From assembly GCF_030929555.1 (NCBI RefSeq), contig NZ_JAVFVT010000023.1:1-64000 (forward strand): a DNA stretch of 64,000 nucleotides, written 5' to 3'. Under the pieces are notes generated by a model, which saw nothing but the letters and a program-made list of their open reading frames with translations, was not told the origin of the DNA and ran no database searches. Shown here piece by piece: positions 27,674 through 36,949 of this stretch (positions are counted from its first letter, which is position 1; every line of letters begins with the position of its first letter). The translations under genes and the position numbers were made by a program. Source of the DNA: Paenibacillus sp. LHD-117. GTDB taxonomy: Bacteria; Bacillota; Bacilli; Paenibacillales; Paenibacillaceae.

Positions 27674-27794
27674 ATGCAACACCCATGGATATGGGGGAGC
27701 TAGAAAAAACTAGTGAGATAGGAGAATATTTTCTCAAGTCTTGCCGTAGTCGTGTATAATTGCGGTGATTTTTAGAAGGGGGGCGGATTAGTTT

Positions 27795-27915
27795 TGAGAG
27801 TTCGATTTATCACCAGTTAACCCCGATAATGTAAAGCTGATAGGTTGGAAGCATATTAAAGATCCACAGAAGTCCAATTTCCCACCTAATTGGCAGGATG
27901 TACTAAAGGAATAAA
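27795..27915 (+). pseudogene. Short degenerate coding remnant
   Basis: A frame ending at the TAA 27913-27915 reads DNVKLIGWKHIKDPQKSN and then FPPNWQDVLKE, which looks protein-like but has no start codon in frame; the nearest start, TTG at 27795, is in another frame and stops after eight codons. It is probably the end of a lost gene. I do not recognise the family with certainty. Confidence 0.35.
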
Positions 27916-27961
27916 TACATCAATTTAATTAAACTATCGGTGAAAAATAGCATCATGACAT

Positions 27962-27993
27962 AACGGCAGCCGGCCACACGACCGGTTGCCGTT
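27962..27993 (+). terminator. Hairpin terminator inside the island
   Basis: Stem AACGGCAGCCGG / CCGGTTGCCGTT with one mismatch and an 8-nt loop, followed by ATTCGTT. From here to 28318 I see no supported gene; a minus-strand frame across 28100-28240 reads LDLAGRNKIIVELQLS and may be a relic. Confidence 0.6.
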
Positions 27994-28318
27994 ATTCGTT
28001 GAATTAACTGGCAGGATAATTTAGTTCAATGAACGAAGACTCTAGTTGTATTGTGAGGTGTCGATTCTTGAACTCTCTAAATGATGAGTTAATAAAGAAC
28101 GAAATGGCTGTCGGGGCATATTTCCGTACCTGACGTCCTGCTCGCCCTCGGTTCGGCGCTGAGCTGCAACTCAACAATGATCTTATTGCGCCCAGCTAAA
28201 TCCAAAGTGTGAAGAGGTTGGTCCCTGCATTTGCTGTGGGGGCTTCCCCGCACATTATTTATGGGACTATACTTCTCTTTTGTTATTTTTTTGGTAGTAT
28301 AGAACAGAGAGGTGTTGT

Positions 28319-29344
28319 ATGAGAAAATCGTCCCTGTGGATTTATGCGGGATTGGTGTTAGTGTTGGCGTTCGATATTTGGACAAACCACTCACCAGAAG
28401 CCAAAGCGTTTTATGACAAGTTGCTCGACCCAATCGATGCGATCAAACTTTCGTTGATTTGGTCGATCCTATTCTTCATTGGGTTGGTCATCTGGTATAG
28501 GGATCGGCTCTCCTTAAAGGAAGAGGAGAAAGACGAACTGAAAAACCAGATGCGAAGCCGGATGGAGATGCTCGTGATGGCAAATCAGGAGTTAAGCGAG
28601 TATCGCATGCATGATTTGCTTCTAGGCTTGTTTCAACGGTTTGTCTCGATACAGCCGTTTGTTCTCGGTGTACAGCTCTATGAGTATACCATCGTGAATA
28701 AATCAGGCTATGGAACCGTGAAGCTTAATTACTTTGACGGGTACGTCCGGGAGCTAGTCGATGTTAATGCTGCTCAACAATTGTATTATTCCTATCCTTT
28801 GGACGTCATGCGTGAATATCAGGATGCTCTGGAATCGTTGTATGAAGAGGATAATACCGAGCAAATTTATCCGGACAAGCTAATAAATTTCTGCTACAAA
28901 CATCAGCGCACCCTCTCCTTGAAGCCGAATCCGGCCATTTCTGAAGAGGACGCCATTGTTTATGCCTTCGTTTCGCTGGGTATAGATATATTAAGCGCTG
29001 CCCTTTATAATTCGGTTGGCAGTTTTATTGATCCAGACAAGATCAAACTGATTCTGACCAAAAAGCGGACTGGCTTTCTACAATCCATCCTAGCGAACAG
29101 CCCCTACACGTTTTCGCATCATGAGTTAAATGGCAAGGCTGATCGACAGTATATCGGTAGTCCTTTTCATTACAATGACCGTCAATATCTTTATGTCATT
29201 GTTCTCGATCAAGAAATCCTGGATGAGAGCAATTACCAGGAGATGATTACGGACATTACTGATGGCTTCGAGAGCCGACTTCAAAAATGTCTGGAATCGG
29301 TGTATAATGGAAACAAGAAGGGTGATGATGAACATGGTAGTTAA
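28319..29344 (+). CDS. Unknown membrane-anchored protein with coiled coil
   Basis: A 341-residue protein I do not recognise. Two membrane helices (about residues 5-20 and 43-61) are followed by a charged coiled coil (about 64-100) and a soluble domain of about 240 residues. The layout resembles membrane-anchored sensors with a GAF-like domain, but no motif proves it. It overlaps the start of the first small GSR-motif protein, so the two are coupled. GC content is intermediate between island and host. It could be part of a signalling or defence unit; that is inference only. Confidence 0.7.
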   Translation: MRKSSLWIYAGLVLVLAFDIWTNHSPEAKAFYDKLLDPIDAIKLSLIWSILFFIGLVIWYRDRLSLKEEEKDELKNQMRSRMEMLVMANQELSEYRMHDLLLGLFQRFVSIQPFVLGVQLYEYTIVNKSGYGTVKLNYFDGYVRELVDVNAAQQLYYSYPLDVMREYQDALESLYEEDNTEQIYPDKLINFCYKHQRTLSLKPNPAISEEDAIVYAFVSLGIDILSAALYNSVGSFIDPDKIKLILTKKRTGFLQSILANSPYTFSHHELNGKADRQYIGSPFHYNDRQYLYVIVLDQEILDESNYQEMITDITDGFESRLQKCLESVYNGNKKGDDEHGS

Positions 29345-29558
29345 GCCAGAGAAGAAAGTTCTCAATGCTTCCAAAGTAATCCGTCAGCTTGAAAATGAGG
29401 GATGGGTCGTTATTAAGGAGTCTCCTCACGTCAAAGCTACACGTTCAAAAGCAGGCTTTAGCGCCTTGGTTGGCAGTCGTAATCGCCCATTGGTCATTAA
29501 GGACTCTCATTCCGAAGTTACAGCGTCAAAAGCAGGCTTCAGCATCTTTGGTTGGTAA
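29328..29558 (+). CDS. Small protein with duplicated SKAGFS...LVGSR motif, frameshifted
   Basis: About 76 residues, overlapping the end of the upstream membrane-protein gene; starts at 29325, 29328 or 29334 are possible behind AAGAAGGG. It contains SKAGFSALVGSRNRPLVIK and then a second SKAGFS. The DNA after the second copy repeats the first unit closely, but with one extra T near 29540, so the frame ends early as IFGW. Without that base the second unit would read ILVGNRIRLLVMK and stop at 29586. The N-terminal part (VIRQLENEGWVVIKES) resembles the small protein downstream. Function unknown. Confidence 0.6.
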   Translation: MNMVVKPEKKVLNASKVIRQLENEGWVVIKESPHVKATRSKAGFSALVGSRNRPLVIKDSHSEVTASKAGFSIFGW

Positions 29559-29602
29559 TCGGATTCGCTTGCTGGTCATGAAATAATAACATATTCTCGA
29601 TT

Positions 29603-29628
29603 AGGAGACGGCGATGCCGTCTCCTTTC
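29603..29628 (+). terminator. Terminator between the two small related genes
   Basis: A perfect stem AGGAGACGGC / GCCGTCTCCT with a 3-nt loop, followed by TTCAT. It ends the transcript of the membrane protein and the first small protein. Confidence 0.75.
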
Positions 29629-29691
29629 ATATTTTCTTCTCATTCGGCGTATACTTCCAACAATACGCCAAAAGGGAGGGACGACAACAGT

Positions 29692-29862
29692 ATGGACAAG
29701 CCCTATCTTAAAAACCGTGATGAAATCCTCCTGCAGTTAAAGAACCTTGGGTTTAAGTTGAACGAAAGCGACGAGAAAAGGCCGTGTTCCGGTTTAGTCG
29801 GAAGTCGCCGCAGCCCCCTAATCATCTCGCCTAAGCCACAAAGCAGTAAGCGAACAAAGTAA
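29692..29862 (+). CDS. Second small GSR-motif protein, related to the first
   Basis: A 56-residue basic protein starting at the ATG at 29692 behind AAAGGGAGGG. It reads IL.QLKNLGFKLNES followed by GLVGSRRSPLII, parallel to VI.QLENEGWVVIKES and LVGSRNRPLVI in the first small protein. Both therefore belong to one unknown family with an N-terminal amphipathic helix and a conserved LVGSR..PL.I segment. The C-terminus is Lys/Ser-rich. Whether it is a peptide signal, a toxin or a structural protein cannot be told. Confidence 0.6.
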   Translation: MDKPYLKNRDEILLQLKNLGFKLNESDEKRPCSGLVGSRRSPLIISPKPQSSKRTK

Positions 29863-29918
29863 TAAAAAGTTCCGCTTAAGTCTCAAATGAACTGATCATA
29901 AGTTAATTCAGAGAAAAA

Positions 29919-29944
29919 GACGACATTCCGTTTGAAATGTCGCC
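29919..29944 (-). terminator. Minus-strand terminator
   Basis: On the minus strand the stem GGCGACATT / AATGTCGTC (one mismatch, 8-nt loop) is followed by TTTTTCTC. It would end the transcript of the minus-strand genes to its right. Confidence 0.65.
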
Positions 29945-29990
29945 CTCCAAGATAAATCATTCAATTACCGTCCAAGAATCGTTTCCTTTT

Positions 29991-30348
29991 TTAATTAGCG
30001 TTGAATTCTTTAAAGTATTCATCAGGACTAATACGCTTAGTATTAAATGAATAAAGTACAATTACTCCAACAATGATTACTAAGAATAAAGTTATCCAAA
30101 ATTTACGGTTTGTTAACAAGGTGTTTGCCTTCGGCAAAACCAGACCTATAATATTGAGAAATGTGATACTGTCCACCCCCAGGAGTATCGTGATATATAT
30201 CAACACCATAAATGACTCGTCCAACAACCTTTACAGGTACGTTTTGTGACTTAGCAGTATATTCCCAATATTCTCCCATTCCGCTTCTTGTATTTTTCGT
30301 AAGTCGTTCTGCATCTTGGTAGCTTACTATGGATGGTTCATGTACCAT
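29991..30348 (-). pseudogene. Small unknown protein split by a frameshift
   Basis: Two overlapping minus-strand frames. The first (30348-30103) encodes 81 residues with ERLTKNTRSGMGEYWEY and GQYHISQYYRSGFAEGKH. The second (to 29991) carries a clear membrane helix (FWITLFLVIIVGVIVLY) and the tail ISPDEYFKEF. The frames overlap around 30103-30130, and a one-base shift would join them into a single tail-anchored protein of about 115 residues. The family is not recognised. Two separate genes are possible but less likely. Confidence 0.5.
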
Positions 30349-30360
30349 ATCTTATTTTTT

Positions 30361-30716
30361 TAACGCAAACTCCGCAAAGAAAATAACGTAAATGGTTATC
30401 GCCGATTAGATGGTGTCTTCGAAATCCATATTGGAAAGAATATGCAAGGGAGCATTGATTTTAATAAACAATTATTAATATTATTGAGTATTGCCAAAGA
30501 GAAAAACTAAAAATTGAGTTCGTATCAGGCTTGTTTACTTATGGCAGAATGGTGCAAATATGCGGGGAGTCCATTCTTTTAATAAAACCACTAGGGCCGA
30601 TTTCGAACATTATACAAAGCGAAATGATTAAAAGCTTCGAAAATAATTCAAATGTTAATAGTGATCATTTACATCTGGTTATTCTTGATCCGTCCAAGAT
30701 TAAAATTAAAAAATAA
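30361..30716 (+). pseudogene. Broken gene of unknown function
   Basis: A frame open from 30361 without a start codon reads RRLDGVFEIHIGKNMQGSI up to a TAA near 30510. A second frame, continuing to 30716, reads IEFVSGLFTYGRMVQICGES and onward. A small shift near 30505-30515 joins them (AKEK to LKIEFVSG). The 5' end seems lost. No family recognised. It is another sign of decay in the island. Confidence 0.5.
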
Positions 30717-30775
30717 TAGAAATGGAAGGAGAACGGTAAGCTTTTAAATGAGTGATTTAATGTTACTATTTAGGT

Positions 30776-30806
30776 CTCCCCAAATTCTGGGGAGGTTCTT
30801 TTTGTT
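30776..30806 (+). terminator. Weak terminator after the broken gene
   Basis: CTCCCC / GGGGAG with a 7-nt loop, followed by GTTCTTTTTG. Confidence 0.5.
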
Positions 30807-30873
30807 ATTTAAGGATTTATACGTTCAATAGCCAATTACTATGAGACAAGTAACTTTTGGTAGGAGTGATGTC

Positions 30874-31023
30874 ATGAAACTAATACCACAACAAGTGGAT
30901 ACAATATGCAAAGGATATCAGGAAATTGCTTGTAATTCCATGCACTCCTCTCAATTTGAGAAACAGGCCCAACAAATCGAAAAAATTGGAGAAACGCGTC
31001 CACAAGCACGAACACCAACTTGA
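30874..31023 (+). CDS. Very small hypothetical protein upstream of the defence pair
   Basis: A possible 49-residue protein from the ATG at 30874, behind GGTAGGAGTGATGTC, which is a fair ribosome binding site. The sequence (KLIPQQVDTICKGYQEIAC, then a Gln-rich helix) matches no family I know. It could equally be a remnant, since the following frame breaks up quickly. A -10-like TATAAT at 31132-31137 further on may serve the nuclease gene. Confidence 0.35.
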   Translation: MKLIPQQVDTICKGYQEIACNSMHSSQFEKQAQQIEKIGETRPQARTPT

Positions 31024-31173
31024 CCAATCGAGCCCCAATGCAACAAAACACCATCAAAAGATTTAAATCTAAACAGCGATCAAAATACATACTAAAAGAA
31101 ACTTTTGGAAGATATTTGTCGAAAAGGAGTGTATAATGAGTGTATATGAAACTTTTTACATTGAGGTGAGTTT

Positions 31174-32097
31174 ATGATAGATTTTTTAACACCACTTGGC
31201 GAACAGATGAGGAATCTTTTTAATTTATTCGATGTTGATTATTCTTATTATGAAGATACCGAAGGTGAGAAGAAACATGTGGAGTTTATTACAAGAGGAT
31301 TCGATACTGATTCTGAAGATCAAGTAAGACTATTGGCCTCGATTTGCTATCATATACAAACCGGATTTTGGTCTTCTTCAATAAACACATTATCTCAACT
31401 ACAACCAGATCTTGACCTTGATTTTGAATTAGAACAAAGTATTCATGAGTATTTTTCTGGGAGTTCCTTTGGACTATTGGAGGAAAGAAAAGAACACTTT
31501 CAAAACCAACGCAACCCCTTTATTTTGGAGGTATTAGCTAACTGTATGCTATTCTCTGTGGAGAAAACTCCGAATTTTGATTTTGTTCTGAGAGCTATGA
31601 ATAAAATACATTTAAGCTCAAAGATTCAGGGATTGGATGCAGCAGCTATTGCAAGTACTGCTTCTTCAGAATATTACATTATTGTAGGTGAAGCGAAGAA
31701 TAGAGATATTCCATCTCAGGGTACATCTGAAGCATTTGAAGCCTTTCAAAAGCACGATTCAGGAAGAACGTGGGCTGATATTAGACAACTAGTAGGTTTA
31801 ATTTCTGAAGCAGCTAGACTTAGCAATAATAATGGAGTTGAATTGACTAGGACGCTCTCGAAATGGTCGGTTTGGAAAGATCGGTATATATATAGATTAA
31901 CGATTGAACACAAAACAAAAAAGCCTCACGGGGGATCGCAATTTAAAGATTACCACCAGTACACTCAAAATGTAGTAGAACCAGAGAGGAGGCAGTGTGA
32001 ATCATTTGGTACTAAGAGGTTGACTGAGTTTTATGAGAAAGTATCACGACTAATTGTTGAGTACATTGAAAGTAAGGGTGAGAAAGAGAGTGCTTGA
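31174..32097 (+). CDS. PD-(D/E)xK nuclease-like protein, HamA-like (Hachiman)
   Basis: A 307-residue protein with a restriction-nuclease-like active-site pattern: acidic residues near 119-130, Asp155 in QGLDAAAI, and Glu173-x-Lys175 in IIVGEAKNR. This spacing and the GEAK element fit the DUF1837 nuclease HamA. The next gene is a Ski2-type helicase overlapping it by 8 bp, the HamA-HamB arrangement of Hachiman anti-phage systems. Family assignment is by motif and context only. Other nuclease-helicase systems remain possible. ATG behind GAGGTGAG. Low GC, as in the rest of the island. Confidence 0.65.
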   Translation: MIDFLTPLGEQMRNLFNLFDVDYSYYEDTEGEKKHVEFITRGFDTDSEDQVRLLASICYHIQTGFWSSSINTLSQLQPDLDLDFELEQSIHEYFSGSSFGLLEERKEHFQNQRNPFILEVLANCMLFSVEKTPNFDFVLRAMNKIHLSSKIQGLDAAAIASTASSEYYIIVGEAKNRDIPSQGTSEAFEAFQKHDSGRTWADIRQLVGLISEAARLSNNNGVELTRTLSKWSVWKDRYIYRLTIEHKTKKPHGGSQFKDYHQYTQNVVEPERRQCESFGTKRLTEFYEKVSRLIVEYIESKGEKESA

Positions 32098-35000
32098 CCA
32101 TTTTGCTAAAGAGCGATATTCCCTGGCATCATCTCTTGTTGAAGATCTTAATGGTGAAGATATAAGAGAATTGCTATTAAAGATCACCATTGAGAACACT
32201 AGAGTAAATATTTTTAAAGCGACAAATAGTGATGGAGTAATTGATGAGGAAGAAATCTCACTTCTTGATAGATTAGCAAAGTCTCTCCTTCTACGAATTG
32301 TTTTTGATAATGAAGTTGAATTCTCATTAATTGAAAGCGCTGCATTAGTATGTGCACAAGTTTATGAGACATTATCTCCCCCGTTAAATGAAGTTATTTA
32401 TACATTAGAAGATAATACATATCTAAATAGAGTAATGACTTCTCTTCTGTATTATGTATCTGGATATGATCCTAACGCCAAACAATCGGTTTCGGAATTA
32501 GGTGGAAGAATACTTATCGATGAATCTGTTGAATCGAGATTAATGGCCAACTTAATTTATTTCTCTCAGTTTAAAATTAGAGATATCAACAGTATCAGAA
32601 ACGGAAACGAAGAACTGATTCAACCTCAAAACATTATTCAACTTAAGCAGTTATCACGAAATGCTTTATATTATGAGCTTGATGATTGTTTAAATTTAAT
32701 TAAGCAGGAACTGATTAACTACCATACTAGTTGGAACAGAGATATAAAAAGTAAATTGAAACGCCTCTTTGAACTTGCGACTGATTGCAATGAGCAAACG
32801 ATTAGTTTAATTTCGTTAATATTATTAGTTCTGGATAAAGTACTTGCGTCACGTGCTATTTCAGTAATTTTGCCTCCTAGTGATTGTTTAGAAGGTGTAT
32901 GGTCAATTCACATGCAAGCCTATATAAATGAAGGTGTATATCTTATATGGCCACCTCATAAAGAAGCAATTGATAAAGGCATTCTAAATGAACAAAATAA
33001 TATTGTTGCTATTCCTACAGGGACAGGTAAGAGTCTTATTGCAGAACATAAGATTATTTCATCTCTTCAGAGAGGGCAAATTGTAATTTATCTTTCTCCG
33101 ACTTTGGCTCTCTGTAGGCAAATATCAGGTCGTATGAGAAAAATACTTGACGTCCAGAGTTTGATTTCTGGAAGCTCATTGTTAGTTGATGATTTAGAAT
33201 CATTTGACGAATTGGATGATCATGAGACTAAGTTGATTCTCGTAATGACTCCAGAAAAATGCTCCACCCTATTGAAAAATAGACAAGACATTTTTCAAAA
33301 TGTTATTCTTTGTGTGGTTGATGAGTTTCATAATATTAAAGAAGGTAGTCGTGGAGCTTTACTTGACTCACTTCTGGCAAGGCTTTCAGAAGCTGCGCCA
33401 AATTCAACATATTTGTTACTCTCTGCATTAATTGATAATTCTGAGATTCTTCCAAAATGGTTGGAAAATTTAAATCATAAAGATGTACAAACTACATTCA
33501 CAAGATGGAGACCTTCTAGAACAATTCGAGGTTTCATCGCTCACCCGCAGATCGAATATAATCAGGCTTTAAGGAATGCAAAATTGAGTAAAAAAAAGAC
33601 CTATTCTGAGGAAATTGAAACTGATTTATTTTTTTGTGTACAGGATGTGTGGTCACAAAATGAGCGGCAATCCGCGTACCCAATTAGAATTCCAAAAAAG
33701 TTTAAAGTTAGATTTGGCGTAAATAATTTTGGAACCTGGTCGACAACGGGATATGGAAATGACCTATCACGTCAACTTGGAAATTGGTTGGCAAGTTGTA
33801 ATATGCCGGTATTAATTTTTTCCCAAACAACGAGACATTTATTGAATGAGATAGAAAACCACAGTAAAATACGAACATTTAATCAAGTCTTAAATAATAA
33901 AGTGAGTGCATACTTAGAAATAGCAAAAGCTGAATAGGGTACGAGTCTGAACTTCTTGAAGGATTAGGAAAAGGAATTGGAATTCATACTCAAGCGCTAA
34001 TTGAAGAAGAGCAACAAGCAGTAGAGGAGTTCTTTAAAACGAGTAATAAAGGTGTTGTTTGTGCAACAGGGACCCTAGCGCAAGGGCTTAATCTACCGGC
34101 TTCAGCTGTTGTTGTTAACACAACTAAGCAGCATAATGAGGAAGATTTACCAAAACCATTGTCGAAAGAAGAAGTAATAAATATGTTGGGCAGAGCTGGG
34201 AGACCAGGTCTAGGATTCCAATCAATTGGAATAATTGTGCCACAATACCCTGCTTTATATGATCAAGAAAAAAATACTTATTTACTTGATGAGGAATATA
34301 GAGATTTCTTAGAAAGAATTGATGCAGTTGTACCTTTAAGTTCAGGTTTGATTAATGTTATCGAGACAGTTGCATCGTTAACTGATCCGAATGAGGATCC
34401 TGATAAGCTTACATTTTTATTACATGCTGCAGTGAAAGATGGTTTAGTTAATGAGGATATTATTAATAAGACAGTTGCCAGTTATTTTGTAGGATCAGAA
34501 CCAATTAATTATGCAATTCAAAAATGTAATCTTTGGCTAGAAAATGCTTCAAAGGATACAAAAATGCAAAAAGTGATTGGCTTGGCACAAAAATCGGCAA
34601 TACCGTTAAGTCTCGCAAAAATTTTAGTGGAGACTTTTGATGAAGATCAAACCAGTATGTTGCTTGCTCTGAGAAGCGCTACAACGGAAGACTGGATCAG
34701 ATGGTTTTTAAATAATCTCAAAAAACTTGGCGGAGAGTTTTATAAAACATATATACATTCTGTCTTTACCAATTGCGATTTGTTAGTCGGCTTTATCAGT
34801 AGTTGGACAAGTGGAAAGAGTATTCTGGAAATTGCTCAATTGTTTTATAGTCTGGAAGTTGGGAAAGAGCCTGTTCCCGGGAAAAGAAGTAACCAAAGTG
34901 CGATAGCCAAAGTAATTCATGTTCTGAATGATGGCAAGAGAAACATTGTTCATTTAGCAAATTGTTATCTATACCTGGTTGAAGAATTAAACTCCAGTAG

Positions 35001-35253
35001 GGAACTGGAATCTGAATTACCAAACGAATTGTTGATGCTTTCAACATGCCTTAATTTAGGTGTCCTCGATTTCGAGGCAATAAAATTTCGCAAGAAGGGG
35101 TTTCCAAGGGAGCTATCAATTAAATTTGGTGAAATTTTTAGTAGTCCGTATGATGTGAAGAATCTAATCTTCATGTGGAGTATGACTAATGAAATCGAAG
35201 GAATACAGGTTTCTGAAAGATTAAGAACGGCATTGATTAGTATAAATAGTTAA
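32090..35253 (+). pseudogene. Ski2-type SF2 helicase, HamB-like, split by a one-base frameshift
   Basis: Together the two frames encode a helicase of about 1050 residues. Part 1 (32090-33937) holds Walker A (IPTGTGKS, near residue 310), DExH box (VVDEFHNIKEG) and motif III-like LLSAL. Part 2, in another frame from about 33936, holds motif V (CATGTLAQGLNLP) and motif VI (MLGRAGRPG), then a long helical C-terminus. Restoring one missing base near 33935 joins AKAE to GYESELLEG. The probable start is GTG 32090, overlapping the nuclease stop. In Hachiman, HamB loads on damaged DNA and controls HamA. If the shift is real, the system is inactive. Confidence 0.75.
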
Positions 35254-35270
35254 GGTTGAACTGAATTGTT

Positions 35271-36655
35271 TGCAGTTAAGATGACGTAAAGTAAGTTGTG
35301 TACCAAGTTTTGGTATCTATCCGAAACACAAAAAGGTAGGGTATCCTCGGGATTGTTGAAGTCACCGAAGGAGGACCTTACTCAATGACTAATTTATCCG
35401 AAAACCTGTTCAATGATCTACTGTAAAATGCTGTGACTCGACTTGTGAAGGAAAAGATCGAATTGCTTCTGCGAGAAGAAATCAAGAACTTCCTTGAAGT
35501 CGAGCAAGAAGGCTAGCGCAATAGTCGAAACGGCTACTACGAACGAAACCTAGACACCTGACACGGAAAATCACTGACCTCAAAGTACCTAGAGACCGCA
35601 ATGGTCAGTTTCAGACGCATCTCTTCGAGCCCTATTCACGTCGCGAAGGATGGCTAGAGGAGGGGATCATTCATCTGTACAAAGGCGGTATGAGTACGCG
35701 TGAAGTGGCTAAGTTTATCGACTCCATGTTTGGATCGCATTACTCTCCTACCAGATTAGCAATATCACACATACGGTCATGAAGGACATTGAAGAGTGGC
35801 AGAATCGCCCGCTGGAGCGCCGTTACTCGGTCCTTTGTCTCGATGGACTCTACGTCAAACTCAAGCGGAACACAGTCAGCGGGGAGGCCGTCTACCTTGC
35901 TATGGGCAACGAAAAAGGCTACCGGCAGATTCTTGGCTTTTACGTCGGCGGACAGGAGAGCGCTAACGTGTGGCGAGAAGTACTGCAGAGTCTGCGTGAA
36001 CGCGACGCCACAGATGTGCTTCTCGGAGTTTTTGACGGATTGCCAGGGCTAGAGTATGCATTCAGAAAGGTCTACCCCAAAGCGGACGTTCAACACTGTG
36101 TGGTGCAAAAGGTGCGTAATACGATTCCGAAGATTCGCGTGTCTTAAAAGACCGAATTCCTCGCGAATCTCAAAGATGTTTATACCGCTCTGGACGGTGA
36201 TGTTGCGCGAGCAGTCTTTGACGGCGTGAAAGACAAATGGAAAAAGCTCTACCCAAAGGAGATCAAATCGTGGGAAGAGCAACTGACCACGCTCCTCACC
36301 TTTTACAAGTTCCCGCCGCTAACTTGGCCAGCGATTTACACGTCAAATCCGATTGAGCGAATGAACAAGGAACTGCGCAAACGTCTGAAGCCTATGAACA
36401 GTCTGACGAATATTGAAGCAACGGAAAAAATAATTAACCTGCAAGCCCTCGACTACAACGAGAAATGGTGTGGCAGAGCGATCCGAGGATTTGTCTATGT
36501 CGATACAAAGGTTGATTTTGAAAAGATGTACAGCGAACGTTATGGAGGGCAATGACCTCTATATCGTTCGCTGAGGCTAAGCCCCCCAATAAACAATTCC
36601 ATCGTCCCGATGGAAAAACCTACTACACAGAATACTTGACGTTACCGTGACAACA
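35271..36655 (+). mobile_element. Decayed IS256-family insertion sequence
   Basis: The element of about 1385 bp has imperfect terminal inverted repeats: left 35271-35302 (core GACGTAAAGTA then TGTGTA) and right 36624-36655 (core AACGTCAAGTA then TGTGTA on the minus strand). It starts 17 bp after the helicase stop. The transposase inside is broken by several stops. No clear 8-bp target duplication is visible. Size, repeat length and transposase family fit IS256. Confidence 0.8.
35384..36555 (+). pseudogene. IS256-family transposase remnant
   Basis: From ATG 35384 the frame reads MTNLSENLFNDLL followed by a stop, then RLVKEKIELLLREEIKNFLE and further stops and shifts. An intact middle piece (35779-36147) holds the DDE-type catalytic region: first Asp in VLCLDGLYVKL, second Asp in GVFDGLPGLE, and HCVVQKVRNT. 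It stops at TAA 36145-36147. The same frame continues to 36555 with TSNPIERMNKELRKRLK, where the catalytic Glu is expected. Family motifs are clear but at least three stops make it inactive. Confidence 0.85.
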
Positions 36656-36702
36656 TTAAGTATCGCCCACACTGGTGTGGTAATACGTATCACCCACAAA
36701 AG

Positions 36703-36743
36703 ACCCTTGATTTGTCAGGAACGCTGATAAATCAAGGGTTTTT
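36703..36743 (+). terminator. Strong terminator at the right edge of the island
   Basis: A perfect 11-bp stem ACCCTTGATTT / AAATCAAGGGT with a 15-nt loop and TTTTT. It lies just outside the right direct repeat and probably belonged to the yhaP-like operon before the island entered. Confidence 0.9.
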
Positions 36744-36949
36744 CATAATTGAAAAAAGCTCCCTCCTCCGGAGCATTGCGCAGGCCGCTCTCGTCCTTTG
36801 GTCCGGTAAAAAAATACTAGAGTCGGTGTCGATTCGGCTCAGCAGCGTGTTTAAAGGAATGAAATAATGATGTTTTTAGAAAGCGATCGCTATTTTTTCG
36901 GATGAAAAAGCTCGATTATTATTTTTTTTCATATAAATAAACCGTTTTC

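Larger units (their letters stand above)
27052..36689. mobile_element. Candidate AT-rich genomic island with defence genes
   Basis: The stretch between two near-identical repeats (27052-27069 and 36673-36689, TGGTGTGG(G)TAATACGTA, one base difference in length) has clearly lower GC, poor coding density, many broken genes and a nuclease-helicase pair, unlike the tightly packed GC-rich genes on both sides. The sequence right of the second repeat contains a terminator that would fit the yhaP-like operon to the left of the first. Inverted copies of AATGTTGTCAC lie just inside the edges (27069-27079 and 36647-36657). No integrase was found. Confidence 0.6.

Noticed and set aside
28100-28240. Minus-strand frame reading LDLAGRNKIIVELQLS as a gene
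   Set aside because: No start with a ribosome binding site, no family, and both ends run into unrelated sequence; at most a relic.
33900-33940. Programmed ribosomal frameshift in the helicase
   Set aside because: The window open in both frames is only one codon and has no slippery sequence or downstream structure; a base loss is simpler.
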